64,000 nucleotides of DNA. Origin: Clostridia bacterium. Its GTDB lineage: Bacteria > Bacillota > Clostridia > Christensenellales > Borkfalkiaceae. The stretch is taken from assembly GCA_900770945.1 (NCBI GenBank), contig CAAGME010000041.1, forward strand, positions 42,174-106,173. The letters run 5' to 3'. The position numbers and the translations under genes are program-made. Below are positions 22,823 to 31,953 of this stretch, in pieces (position 1 is the stretch's first letter; each line of letters starts with the position of its first letter). The notes under the pieces were generated by a model, which saw only the letters and a list, made by a program, of their open reading frames with translations, did no database searches and was not told the DNA's origin.

Positions 22823-25642
22823 TTACGCAACGAGCGTTACGTCCGCGCCGCAAAGCATAAGCATGTTGCGGAGAGTGAATTTAAACTCTGCGCTTCCTAC
22901 GCAAGTCCAGCCGATGGTTATTTCGTTTTCGCCTTCTTTAAGATCGATTACACCTATCATTATATCGCTGAATACGCTTCCGTCGCCCTGAATAGTGGGT
23001 GCGGTGTAGTCTGTCTTTTTGAGTTTAAGCTCAGTGCCGTCCGTGTCGTTGCACTTTTCAAACGGAACGTTTACCCAAACGCGGAAGTAATCGACAAGCG
23101 TCCAGGAAGCGGTCGGGTTGTTGCTTATAGTGAATCCGAGGTTGACTTTTTGCGCTTTTGCGGAATTGACTTTGAAAGTTACCGTCTGCAAAGTAGCAAG
23201 GTCGGTTACGTCGATATAATCGCCTTCCGTATTTTTAGAAAGACCCGAGCTTATCTTAACCTTTTCATCGACACCCTTAAAGGTGTTGAGCTTACAAGTA
23301 CATTTTAATTTGCAAACTTCTTCCGTGCAGTCTTTCTCTTTGCAACCGCCGCAGATAGCGCACTTATCTAAGCAAACGTCGTGTCCTATAACGTAAGGAA
23401 CGGAAGTGTTCAAAATAATCGCCTGAAAGTTAACGCTTTCGCCCCAATTTGTTACGCCTGACGCCGCAAGGTCTGTGATGTGGTAATGGTCGAAAGCAAG
23501 CACGTTTTCGCCTTCTTTAAGCTCGACTATACCGAGCTTTATTGTGTGATAAGTAGACCAGGCAATTCCGTCGTTTACCGTCTTGGCTTCGCTTGTGTAA
23601 CGCGTGCCGTTGATTGTAAGCATGAATACGTCGGTAGCCATGTATATTCCGCCCGTAGTGGAACTTATGATTATCGAAAGTTCGGCTTTGCCCGCCTTTT
23701 CGGCTCTGACGATATAACGGAACTTAGTTCTCCATGTATTGTTGTCGAGTGTAAGGCAGCCTAAGTTGTTTTTATCGTCATACTTACCTTGTTCTACAAC
23801 CGCGTTGCCGTAAGCTACGATTGCTTTTTCTACGCAAGCGCACTTAGTCGCGCAACTCGTTTCCGTGCAGTCTGCGTTTTTGCAACCGCCGCAGATAGCG
23901 CACGCGGAAGTGCATTTGTGGGCGTAACCGCTGTCGATGAGTTCGGTTGCGGAAACGGATTGTAAGCTCATGCCTTTAATGCTGAACGCGTATTCGACGG
24001 ACCCTACGCAAGTGAAGCCTATCGTTACGGTGTTTTCCCCTTCTTTAAGGTTGATTTTGCCGAGCGTTACGGTGTAGAAATCGTCCAAGGCTTTTTTGCT
24101 CGTTTGAGCGGTGTAGTCTGTCTTTTTAAGTTTAAGGTCGGCTCCGTCCGTATCGTTGCACTTTGCAAGCGGAACGTTTACCCAAACGCGAAAATAGTCC
24201 GCAAAAGTGAATACGTGGTTAGGATTTCCTGCGACCGTGAAGGAAAGCAAAGCTTCGGCTTGCTTTTCGGAAGTAAACTTAAAGGTAACGGTGTTGAAAG
24301 CCGAATAATCGGCAACCTCGTAATAAGTTTTGTCTGCGCTCTTGGTAAGCCCGCCCGTAACGAAAACCTTTTCGTCCACCGCTAAAAAGTCCGCTTTTGC
24401 GCATACGCATTTCGTTTTGCAAGCTTCTTCTGTGCAATCCGCGTCAGTGCAACCGCCGCAAACTTCGCACTTATTTAAGCAAACGTGTGCTTCTTCGGCA
24501 ACTTCGTTCCAGTCGGTCGTCGCGTCGGTGTCGATTATGAGCGCGCGGATATTGTGGTAATACGTGTAAGGATGGCCTGCGGGAGCGGTGAGCGTGATTT
24601 CGTTAATTCCTTTTTCGATTGTGTACTCGCCGAGGCAAACTATGCCGTAGTCGCCCCAATCGCCGCCGACTAAGGAAGCCGCGCCGCTATGTTGTCTCTT
24701 GCCGTTTATAGAGAAGTTATAGAAGTCCGTGAAGATAGTCGGCGCGCTCATCGAGCAGGTGATAAATGAAATTTTAGCCTTTGCCTGTCTTGAAGAGTAG
24801 ATGGGGAATTTTGCCGTCGCACCCGTATAACCCGCAACGCCTATGCAGTTTTCGGACAAGCTCTTTTTGTAATCGCCTTCGAGAACGACTTTTTCGTTGA
24901 TACCGTAATAGATGATGCCCGTTACGTCCTTAATGTCCGTCCAGCGCAAGCTGGCTTCCGTATCGTCCGCGTAGATAATGACGGACATAAACGAGAAGTT
25001 GTCGGTCGAATCCATAGGTATTATCTTAATTTCGTTCGCGCCTGCGCTTAAAACGTATCTGCCAAGGTTTACTTCGTCGAATTCGGCTTTCGCGCCGTCG
25101 TCCGACTTAGCCACTTCCGCCGCCGATTCGATAACTTCGCCGGCAATGCTTATGCTTACTTTGCTTGTCAAAACGGCTGTTTCGGCGGTTTTTCTGACCT
25201 TAACGCCGAGGTCCACCGTGCATTCCTTGTCGGAATAAATATTGAGCGTGGCTTGCGCTTCGTTTTTCCATGTGAAGCCTGTAATCCAGCTACCTACACC
25301 CTCTTCGCTGCTTACGCTTACGCCCTCTCCGGTTTCCGGGCTGTACTTTTTGCCCGTTATTTTGCCATAACCCGCAACGACGTCGAAGTCGTAACGAACG
25401 GTTCCCGTGACGGGGATTCTTACGGGGTCGCCATCACCGGGTTCGGGGTCGGTTGCAGAAGAATTTCCGCCGCCCGTCGAGCTTGACGAACCGCTCGTTC
25501 CCTGAGAAGGGGAGGTGTTCGAGCTGTCGTTCGGTTTGTTGCCTTTACAAGAAGCAAACACCGAAAGCGAAAGAAACACCAAAGTCATACAGATAAGCAG
25601 AGCCAAAATGCCCGACCATACGGTCTGTTTTTTACTTGTCAT
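22823..25642 (-). CDS. Large lipoprotein with carbohydrate-binding-like modules and 8-Cys linkers
   Basis: A 939-aa protein with a signal peptide ending in lipobox 'VFASC' and a Ser/Gly/Asn linker. The rest is a string of beta-sandwich-like modules. A repeated block ('DYFRVWVNVP...KCNDTDG...LKLKKTDYTA' then 'LKEGEN..TIG') appears in the middle and at the C-terminus. A second module type has '(I/V)LKEGENVLAFDH'-like ends. Modules are joined by three copies of a linker with the pattern C-x3-C-x2-C-x2-C-x4-C-x4-C-x3-C-x-C. Glycan binding is inferred from the fold pattern and the neighbouring GH3 enzyme. Confidence 0.72.
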   Translation of the reverse strand: MTSKKQTVWSGILALLICMTLVFLSLSVFASCKGNKPNDSSNTSPSQGTSGSSSSTGGGNSSATDPEPGDGDPVRIPVTGTVRYDFDVVAGYGKITGKKYSPETGEGVSVSSEEGVGSWITGFTWKNEAQATLNIYSDKECTVDLGVKVRKTAETAVLTSKVSISIAGEVIESAAEVAKSDDGAKAEFDEVNLGRYVLSAGANEIKIIPMDSTDNFSFMSVIIYADDTEASLRWTDIKDVTGIIYYGINEKVVLEGDYKKSLSENCIGVAGYTGATAKFPIYSSRQAKAKISFITCSMSAPTIFTDFYNFSINGKRQHSGAASLVGGDWGDYGIVCLGEYTIEKGINEITLTAPAGHPYTYYHNIRALIIDTDATTDWNEVAEEAHVCLNKCEVCGGCTDADCTEEACKTKCVCAKADFLAVDEKVFVTGGLTKSADKTYYEVADYSAFNTVTFKFTSEKQAEALLSFTVAGNPNHVFTFADYFRVWVNVPLAKCNDTDGADLKLKKTDYTAQTSKKALDDFYTVTLGKINLKEGENTVTIGFTCVGSVEYAFSIKGMSLQSVSATELIDSGYAHKCTSACAICGGCKNADCTETSCATKCACVEKAIVAYGNAVVEQGKYDDKNNLGCLTLDNNTWRTKFRYIVRAEKAGKAELSIIISSTTGGIYMATDVFMLTINGTRYTSEAKTVNDGIAWSTYHTIKLGIVELKEGENVLAFDHYHITDLAASGVTNWGESVNFQAIILNTSVPYVIGHDVCLDKCAICGGCKEKDCTEEVCKLKCTCKLNTFKGVDEKVKISSGLSKNTEGDYIDVTDLATLQTVTFKVNSAKAQKVNLGFTISNNPTASWTLVDYFRVWVNVPFEKCNDTDGTELKLKKTDYTAPTIQGDGSVFSDIMIGVIDLKEGENEITIGWTCVGSAEFKFTLRNMLMLCGADVTLVA

Positions 25643-25678
25643 TTTTATTTTCCTCTCTATTTTTATTTTTTCGCTCTT

Positions 25679-25728
25679 TAGGGATTCAATTCCTTATCAA
25701 TAATTAGTGATGACGAACGGAATCCCTA
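25679..25728. repeat. Inverted repeat related to 58207-58236
   Basis: TAGGGATTC and GAATCCCTA enclose about 32 bp. The left half, TAGGGATT-ATTCCTTATCA-TAATTA in outline, recurs at 58207-58236. It may be the remains of a small mobile or palindromic element. It lies just upstream of the 939-aa lipoprotein gene, where that gene's promoter would be expected. Confidence 0.55.
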
Positions 25729-25739
25729 ATTTTTTTACT

Positions 25740-26843
25740 TTAAGCGCGTTTGAAGCTTAATTCCGCTTCGGTTTTTAAGCATATTCCGCGGATATTGAAA
25801 GCATTGTCCCAAGAGATTGCGCCCACGGAAAACGATATCTCGTTTTCGCCCTCTTTTAAGCTTACTTCGCCTAATTTTATCACGCGATAGTTAGCCCAGA
25901 GAACGTTGTCGAATACCGTAGTCGCCGCACTTACGAGCTTTTCGCCGTTCACGCGCACGTCGTAATAATCGGTTATCACGTTTGTTTTTTGCATGCTGTT
26001 CAGCGCGATGTAAAGCTCGGCTTTCGTGTCCGAAGAAGAAATTATTTTAAAAGTCGCTTTGGACGGGGAATAACCCGCCGCGCGTATGCAGTTTTGCAAA
26101 ACGTTCTTTTCGTAGTCGCCTTCGATTCGGACGGAATCGTCTGTTCCGGAAAAGAACTTTCCGTTGACTTTTTCCGCCGTCCAGCAGAATACGTTTTCTT
26201 CGTCGCAATAAAGCGAGATCGACGAGACTTCCGTTTCGGAATACGCAATAAGCTTAATTTTGTTTTCGCCCGCGTCGAAAATAAATCTGCCGAGATTTAC
26301 CGAACGAAAATCATTTTCTACGTCCGTTTTTTCACCTATCGCGGCTTCCGATTCGAGCGCGTAACCGTTGAGTTCCACACACACGACCGTCGTAACCAAG
26401 CTTTTGCTTTCTCCCGCGGCAAGCGTTATCATAAAATCCGCTTCCGTTTCTTTTTCGGCGTAAACGTTTAACGTTACGGTCGATTTGTTGCCCCAATTAA
26501 AGTTCGTCACTTTATTGATTTTTTGTTCGGAATCGCTTGAATACGAAGCGTTTTCGACTATGCCGTAACCTGCCATTATGTCAAAATCGTAACGGACTTT
26601 TCCTTGAACGGGGATATTCTCGTCGTCGCCGTCATCGCTATGCCCGGGGCATTTTGTTTTGCAAGCTTCCTCTTCGCAAGCGGAGTTTAAGCACCCGCCG
26701 CAAACGGGGCATACGCTCGTGCATGAGTGGGCTTTCCCGCCCGAGTCGCCGCTTTGTTTTCCTCCTTTATTACAACCCGCAAAGAGAGTCGCAATAAAAA
26801 CGAGGGACAATAAAAACGCGAATAATTTTTTAGTTTTCATCAT
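25740..26843 (-). CDS. Lipoprotein with an 8-Cys-type linker
   Basis: A 367-aa protein with a lipoprotein signal (MMKTKKLFAFLLSLVFIATL, lipobox 'LFAGC'). The N-terminal Cys-rich segment 'CTSVCPVCGGCLNSACEEEA' follows the same spacing as the linkers in the 939-aa neighbour, ending in 'CKTKCPGH'. Two beta-rich modules follow, each closing with a 'LGRFIFDAGENKIKLI' or 'LGEVSLKEGENEISFS' block. These are related to modules in 22823-25642. ATG-ATG at the start leaves one residue of doubt. It lies 80 bp after the GH3 gene and probably shares its operon. Confidence 0.72.
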   Translation of the reverse strand: MMKTKKLFAFLLSLVFIATLFAGCNKGGKQSGDSGGKAHSCTSVCPVCGGCLNSACEEEACKTKCPGHSDDGDDENIPVQGKVRYDFDIMAGYGIVENASYSSDSEQKINKVTNFNWGNKSTVTLNVYAEKETEADFMITLAAGESKSLVTTVVCVELNGYALESEAAIGEKTDVENDFRSVNLGRFIFDAGENKIKLIAYSETEVSSISLYCDEENVFCWTAEKVNGKFFSGTDDSVRIEGDYEKNVLQNCIRAAGYSPSKATFKIISSSDTKAELYIALNSMQKTNVITDYYDVRVNGEKLVSAATTVFDNVLWANYRVIKLGEVSLKEGENEISFSVGAISWDNAFNIRGICLKTEAELSFKRA

Positions 26844-26866
26844 ATAAGTCCCTTTTCGTCGCCGAG

Positions 26867-26909
26867 GGGCTTTCGAAAAATCTCGTTTAAAAGTTTATTC
26901 CGAAAGCCC
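26867..26909 (-). other. Intercistronic hairpin between GH3 and lipoprotein genes
   Basis: GGGCTTTCG and CGAAAGCCC enclose a 25-nt loop in the 80-bp gap. It lacks a clear T tract, so it may act as an mRNA processing or stability element rather than a terminator. Confidence 0.5.
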
Positions 26910-26923
26910 GACTAAGCGACTCT

Positions 26924-29900
26924 TTAAGCTTCTTTCTTTTTGTTGTCGAGCGCGACGACGACGAAAGAAGCTACAGCCATAGCAAGGAGCAAACCCGTGA
27001 CTATGCCGAGAGTAATCTGCGCATAGGATATGGCGTTTACCCACCAGGGCGTTTCGTAAACGACTATGCTTGACGTGGTCATGCCGTTTATAATGAGCGA
27101 ATTGGTCTGAGCGTAAAGCATTCTGTGACAAGCTTCGCGCACGGCTCTTACGACCGTAGCGTTGTTTTCGCAACCCGAAAACTGCATGCTCGCCGCGCCG
27201 TCCATCCAGAAATCTACGCCGCAAATCACGCCTTCTATCCTTGCAAGCGGCTTTGTCATGTACGGCTGACCGAACGCGGAATCCGTTTCAACGAAACCCG
27301 TAAAGCCCCATTCCTTGCGAAGAATGTCCGTCATAAGTCCGTCATAATGCCCTTCCCATTTGCAACCGAGGCGCGGGAAGCTTGACATAAGGCTTTTTAC
27401 TTTGCCCTCGGTGACTCCGAGTTCGAAGCCTTTAAGGTAAATTTCGCGCGCGGTCTGTTTGCTTAAGAAGGTTGCAACTCCGCAACGATTGAGTTCCTGG
27501 TCGTTGAAAGCAAAGTGCTTTGCACAGACGATAACGCCGCGTTTTTGTAAGCCTTTACTTTCGGCGGCAAGCATTTTGCCCGAGATGAACGGGTCTTCGG
27601 AAAAGTATTCCCAATTGCGCCCGCCGTAAGGCGTTCTGTGCATGTTTGCGCAAGGCGCGTAAAGCTCGGAAACGCCCGCATGCATACATTCCTGACCGAA
27701 CGCGTCGCCCAAAAGCCCGATGAGTTTTTCGTCCCAAGTCTGAGCCATTACGGTAGCCGTCGGGAAGCCCATTAGGTCGCCCGTGGTCGGGTTTTTTACG
27801 CGCACTCCGCTCGTGCCGTCCGCGGCGATGCCGCCCGGGGAGCCAACGCTCGGCGCGCCCTGAACGGTCAGGTACCCGCCGGACAAAAGATGATTCATTT
27901 CCGTCCAGGTGAGCTGATTTAAGAGGTGTTCCCAAAGTTCGTCGTTGTAGTCCTTGCCTACCATCATAACGAGGTTAAGCCGTTTTTCCTGTCCTTCGGC
28001 AAGCTCTACGTCGTTAAAGAATTCTTCCGATACCGTTACCTTCCCCATAGTCGGCATCTCGCCCTCGGAAGCGGGTACGGCGTAATCCTCGAACTGCATA
28101 TCCCTGACCATAGTGTCGTTTACGCACGAGAGCTTTACCGGCGCGGGGTAGGTTTTGTCCCAATCGCTACGGGATAAGTAGGTTGTTTTTTGGTCGGCGG
28201 TACCGGAGTAAAGGTTGATATCGCCGTCGGATATCTGATTTTCGACGGTAACGCCGGTATAGACAGACTTAGAATACTTTGTGAAGTCGTCCGCGGCAAC
28301 GGTAACTTTATACGCGTTATCTTTTACTCCGTCCGTGGCTTTGCCGAGGCTGTCAACCATTCCGTCCTTAGAAGAGTAACCCTTTAAAGCGAGAACGTTG
28401 TTGAGCGCGGCGTGACTGTCGGAGCCGACCGAAAGGTAATAATCGCCTTTTTCAAGAATATAAGTTCCTTTGCCGTAAGCATCGTAAACCTTGAATTCGG
28501 AGGCGGGAACGGTTATTTCCGCCGTTTCGCTCTTGCCCGGTTCTATCTCGCCCGTTTTTGTAAAGCCTACAAGCTCAACGGAGGGTTTTTCAACGCCGTT
28601 TTTCTTATCGTATTCGGTATACGGCTTTTGCAAATAAACCTGAACGGGCGTTTTGCCTTTCTTTGAGCCGGTGTTCGTCACTTCGACTTTGAGAGTGTAA
28701 TTTTCGGTAGTTTTGTCGTAAGTGACGGAAGAAAGTTTTTCGCTAAAAGTCGTGTACGAAAGCCCGTAACCGAACGGGAATGCGACTTCTTTTGAGTAAT
28801 TCCAGCTACTCCCCGACCTCACCGCGCCCTTAGCGGACGAAGCGGAGCCTTTCTTCATAACTAAATCTTCGTATCTCGTTTCAAAATATCTGTACCCCAC
28901 GTAAACGCCTTCCTGATAGACGAGGTAGAAGTTGTTGTAGGAGTTTATATCGCTTGCTGGAAGATTTTTAGATGAAGTCCAGCGAAAATCGCCGAAGTTT
29001 TGCATTGCGGGGATACAGTCGAAGTCGTAAGCGATAGCGTCGACGAGTCTGCCGCTCGGGTTTACTTTGCCCGAAAGCACGTCTGCTATCGCGGTGAAAG
29101 CTTTCAAGCCGCCGCAACCTACGAGAAGGCATGCGTCTACGTCGTAATTTGTGAGATTCATCATCTGCATTGTGCTTGCGGTGTTCAAAACGACTATTAC
29201 CTTTTTAACGGTACCCGCTTGCTTCAACTCTTTGAGTTTAGCGAGAACTTCCGCTTCCTCTTTGGATAAGTCGAGATAACTTCCGTCAAGGCATTCGTTC
29301 GTCTTAAAGTACGTGTCGCCGTCTTCCGCGCCGTCGCGGGTGATTATCATAACCGCCGCATCGCCGTAGCCTTTGGTGTTTTTGCCGTCTTTAAGCGTCC
29401 TTTCAACGCCGCCCGAAACGGTGGAATCGAGCTTGCTCCAAGGCACTTCGCGCACTTCGAATTCTCTGTATCTTTCGTCAAGATAGCCGTTAGTGCCGTT
29501 GTAGTCAGGGTCTTTGGTTTCTTTGCCCTGATAATTGAGCGCGCCGTAGGACGATGTGCGCAACTGCGTGTACGCGTTAAAAAGAGTACCGTTGACCTTA
29601 AAGCCCGCGCCGCCGTCTTTAACGGGGATTTCGAGTTCGGACTTTAAGTTGTTGCTCGGCTTGGAAGTAATTTCGCCCGAGCCGCCGCCCGAATGCTTAA
29701 ACACGACCGAGCCTATGCCGAAAAGGCTTATGCGCGAATCGGCGGCGAGCGGAAGCGCGGAGTCGTTGTTCCATAAAAGCACCGACCCGTCCGCAGCAAC
29801 TTGTTCGGCTATCTTTTCGGAATTTGCGCGCATTGCCAAATCGTCGTATCTCTCGTTACCGTCCTCGTCCTTTTTTACGTAATCGGACTTGAACGTTTTT

Positions 29901-30073
29901 TCGGGCGCGGTTTCGCCTACGATTTTATTGGGGTTAATGCCGAGCAGGTTGTTTATCGTGGAGGAATTTTTTACCGCATAACCTTTGCCTATAAGCGCGA
30001 TTAAAAACCAAACGGCGAAAAACCCCGCGAGAAGGCACCACAACGCCCTGTTAAAAAGCTTTTTACATTTCAT
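26924..30073 (-). CDS. Membrane-anchored, domain-permuted GH3 glycoside hydrolase
   Basis: A 1049-aa family GH3 enzyme (beta-glucosidase/xylosidase type). The order is permuted. The alpha/beta GH3_C domain comes first (about 95-370; 'DGSVLLWNNDSALPL', 'DACLLVGCGGLKAF'), then a fibronectin-III-like domain (about 450-545), then the TIM-barrel GH3_N domain (about 715-985). The last has 'PYGGRNWEYFSEDPFISGKM', 'AKHFAFNDQELNR' and the nucleophile Asp in 'GFVETDSAFGQ'. A membrane helix lies near each end (about 12-34 and 1008-1040). The substrate cannot be told. It overlaps the 88-aa gene upstream by 11 bp. Confidence 0.88.
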   Translation of the reverse strand: MKCKKLFNRALWCLLAGFFAVWFLIALIGKGYAVKNSSTINNLLGINPNKIVGETAPEKTFKSDYVKKDEDGNERYDDLAMRANSEKIAEQVAADGSVLLWNNDSALPLAADSRISLFGIGSVVFKHSGGGSGEITSKPSNNLKSELEIPVKDGGAGFKVNGTLFNAYTQLRTSSYGALNYQGKETKDPDYNGTNGYLDERYREFEVREVPWSKLDSTVSGGVERTLKDGKNTKGYGDAAVMIITRDGAEDGDTYFKTNECLDGSYLDLSKEEAEVLAKLKELKQAGTVKKVIVVLNTASTMQMMNLTNYDVDACLLVGCGGLKAFTAIADVLSGKVNPSGRLVDAIAYDFDCIPAMQNFGDFRWTSSKNLPASDINSYNNFYLVYQEGVYVGYRYFETRYEDLVMKKGSASSAKGAVRSGSSWNYSKEVAFPFGYGLSYTTFSEKLSSVTYDKTTENYTLKVEVTNTGSKKGKTPVQVYLQKPYTEYDKKNGVEKPSVELVGFTKTGEIEPGKSETAEITVPASEFKVYDAYGKGTYILEKGDYYLSVGSDSHAALNNVLALKGYSSKDGMVDSLGKATDGVKDNAYKVTVAADDFTKYSKSVYTGVTVENQISDGDINLYSGTADQKTTYLSRSDWDKTYPAPVKLSCVNDTMVRDMQFEDYAVPASEGEMPTMGKVTVSEEFFNDVELAEGQEKRLNLVMMVGKDYNDELWEHLLNQLTWTEMNHLLSGGYLTVQGAPSVGSPGGIAADGTSGVRVKNPTTGDLMGFPTATVMAQTWDEKLIGLLGDAFGQECMHAGVSELYAPCANMHRTPYGGRNWEYFSEDPFISGKMLAAESKGLQKRGVIVCAKHFAFNDQELNRCGVATFLSKQTAREIYLKGFELGVTEGKVKSLMSSFPRLGCKWEGHYDGLMTDILRKEWGFTGFVETDSAFGQPYMTKPLARIEGVICGVDFWMDGAASMQFSGCENNATVVRAVREACHRMLYAQTNSLIINGMTTSSIVVYETPWWVNAISYAQITLGIVTGLLLAMAVASFVVVALDNKKKEA

Positions 30074-30329
30074 TTTCTTCGACCTCTTTTTTATTGTTTC
30101 TGCCTTTGGTAAAATACATTACCGCGCAAAAAACAAGGCAAGCGACAATTAAAACGTCCGCTATAAAGAGGACTGTTTGCCACCAATTGGTAAACAGCGT
30201 TACCCCGCCGCTCGTCGCACCGGCAATCGCGTTTAATATAACGAACGCGACGACGACCGCAAGCGTTAAGAAAAACGCTATTTCGGCGCATACCCATGCG
30301 AGTACGCCCCAGTGAATCTTTTTCTTCAT
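30063..30329 (-). CDS. Small membrane protein with two transmembrane segments
   Basis: An 88-aa protein with two hydrophobic helices (about residues 8-35 and 46-70) and a charged tail ending 'KGRNNKKEVEENEM'. It overlaps the GH3 gene by 11 bp and is first in the operon behind the promoter at 30420-30448, with GGAGC before its ATG. It may assist membrane placement of the GH3 protein. No family recognised. Confidence 0.7.
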   Translation of the reverse strand: MKKKIHWGVLAWVCAEIAFFLTLAVVVAFVILNAIAGATSGGVTLFTNWWQTVLFIADVLIVACLVFCAVMYFTKGRNNKKEVEENEM

Positions 30330-30419
30330 CGTTAGCTCCTTTTTTGTTTTTCACGCTTTTTTACTCGGTCTTCCGGAACGACGAAAGTAAAACCGCGCTC
30401 AAAATCTTTTTGCAAACGC

Positions 30420-30485
30420 ATTATAACAAGCAAAATTTTGTCTGTCAATACCCCTCGCACATTTTGAGTTTTTTTCGCACATTCT
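30420..30485 (-). promoter_or_regulatory. GH3 operon promoter with LytTR-type direct repeats
   Basis: On the minus strand the promoter is consensus: TTGACA (30443-30448), 17-bp spacer, TATAAT (30420-30425). Just upstream are two direct repeats, seen on the plus strand as TCGCACATT at 30455-30463 and 30475-30483, 20 bp apart. A closely similar pair lies before the LytTR regulator gene (32766-32797), which suggests that this regulator controls both. Confidence 0.7.
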
Positions 30486-30569
30486 AAAAACCGACGGGAA
30501 AAAGCGAAGAGATTAAAGCGCGAAAAAAAGAGCAACGTAAACAACGCCGCTCTCTTCCCTTTCGTATTT

Positions 30570-31922
30570 TCAACTATCGGCTTTTGCCTTGTTCACCGGT
30601 AGCGGGAACATAATAACTAATGTGAATATCCCGTTTTCGGCGGTAAACGAAAGCGTTCCGTCATACTTTTCCGCAATCGCCGCGACCGACCGCATGCCGA
30701 AACCGTGGAAACGTTTGTCGCGCTTGCTCGTTTCCGGCAGACCGTCCTCGCCGAATTTTATTTCGCCTTCGAAGTAGTTTGCGACTTTCACCGTAACGAA
30801 CCTGTTGACGTTATGCACGTCAAGCGTTATGCACCGCTTTGCTTCGTCGCTTATCTTTCCGACGGCTTCGATAGAATTGTCCAGAACGTTGCCGAAAAGC
30901 GCGTACAGGTCGCCTTCCGAGATGTTGCCGAAGTCGGACGACGAAACCATACACGCAAGCTTAATGCGCTTATCGTTGCATAAAAGGCTTTTTTCGGTGA
31001 GGATTATGTCGAGAACGTCGTTGTCCGTTTTGACGGTGGCGTCGTAAACGGAAATCATGTTTTCAATCTCTTTGACCGTACTCGATTCCATTTTGCCCGC
31101 GGCGAACAAGCTTATCTGATGCTTTAAGTCGTGGCACTTCATGTTGATAAGGTTTATGTTTTCTTTTTGCAGTTCGTATTGTCTGTGCGATTGCCTTAAC
31201 GCTTCCGAAACCCTTTCGAGTTCGTTGTTCGTCATCTTTTCGCTGACTATGCTCGACTGCATATAAAAGATAAGCATACAGCAAATAAGGTTATACACAT
31301 ACGAAACGTATTCCAACGTTCCTTTCGTGCCGTCGTAAACGACTATTGCGTTAAGCACTATATCGACAAGCAAAAAGAATGCCGCAACGAAAAGTATTTT
31401 AAAGTTTTTTATTTTAAGGCAATCTACGTTTTTGAATCTCGGCGACAACAGTATGTACGAAAGCGCGTATACGAAAATGTATATATTAAGATAGCCCAAA
31501 ATAACCATAATCGTGCCTTCGTCTATTTTGGAAAAGTCTAAAACGGACGAAGTGTACATTGTGGAAAAATCGAATTTGCCGATGAGCGCGAAAAGTATCG
31601 TGATTATTCCGTAAGCAAGGTGCTGCACCGTGTACGCGCATACCGCCGCAAAAAGCGCGGTGGAAAAATCCGTTTCGTAAACCGTTACTATCGAAAGATA
31701 AGTAACCGCAAACAAGGCAAAAAACATTACGGAAGCATAAACCCACGACAAATTACCCGCGGGTACGGACGGATAAAAAAAGGCGACGGCATAGCAGAAA
31801 AGAAGCGTGAGCGAGGCGCGCAAAATAAAATATTTACGCCGTTTCATTCTGTGCGTAAAAAGTATCTCGGCTATCAAAAGCTCCGTCATGAACAATATTT
31901 TGTATACGGAAAGTCCCGTCAT
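30570..31922 (-). CDS. GHKL-domain sensor histidine kinase (AgrC-like)
   Basis: A 450-aa kinase with about six N-terminal membrane segments, His-acceptor block 'LINMKCHDLKHQISLF', N-box 'LFGNVLDNSIEAV' and G-box 'FHGFGMRSV'. It follows its LytTR regulator by 31 bp and precedes the GH3/lipoprotein operon. It is paralogous to 20469-21836, so the region holds two copies of a sensor-regulator cassette. Ligand unknown; a peptide or glycan cue is possible. Confidence 0.88.
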   Translation of the reverse strand: MTGLSVYKILFMTELLIAEILFTHRMKRRKYFILRASLTLLFCYAVAFFYPSVPAGNLSWVYASVMFFALFAVTYLSIVTVYETDFSTALFAAVCAYTVQHLAYGIITILFALIGKFDFSTMYTSSVLDFSKIDEGTIMVILGYLNIYIFVYALSYILLSPRFKNVDCLKIKNFKILFVAAFFLLVDIVLNAIVVYDGTKGTLEYVSYVYNLICCMLIFYMQSSIVSEKMTNNELERVSEALRQSHRQYELQKENINLINMKCHDLKHQISLFAAGKMESSTVKEIENMISVYDATVKTDNDVLDIILTEKSLLCNDKRIKLACMVSSSDFGNISEGDLYALFGNVLDNSIEAVGKISDEAKRCITLDVHNVNRFVTVKVANYFEGEIKFGEDGLPETSKRDKRFHGFGMRSVAAIAEKYDGTLSFTAENGIFTLVIMFPLPVNKAKADS

Positions 31923-31953
31923 TTTTATTCCCTCGATTTATCGATAAAAGCCG

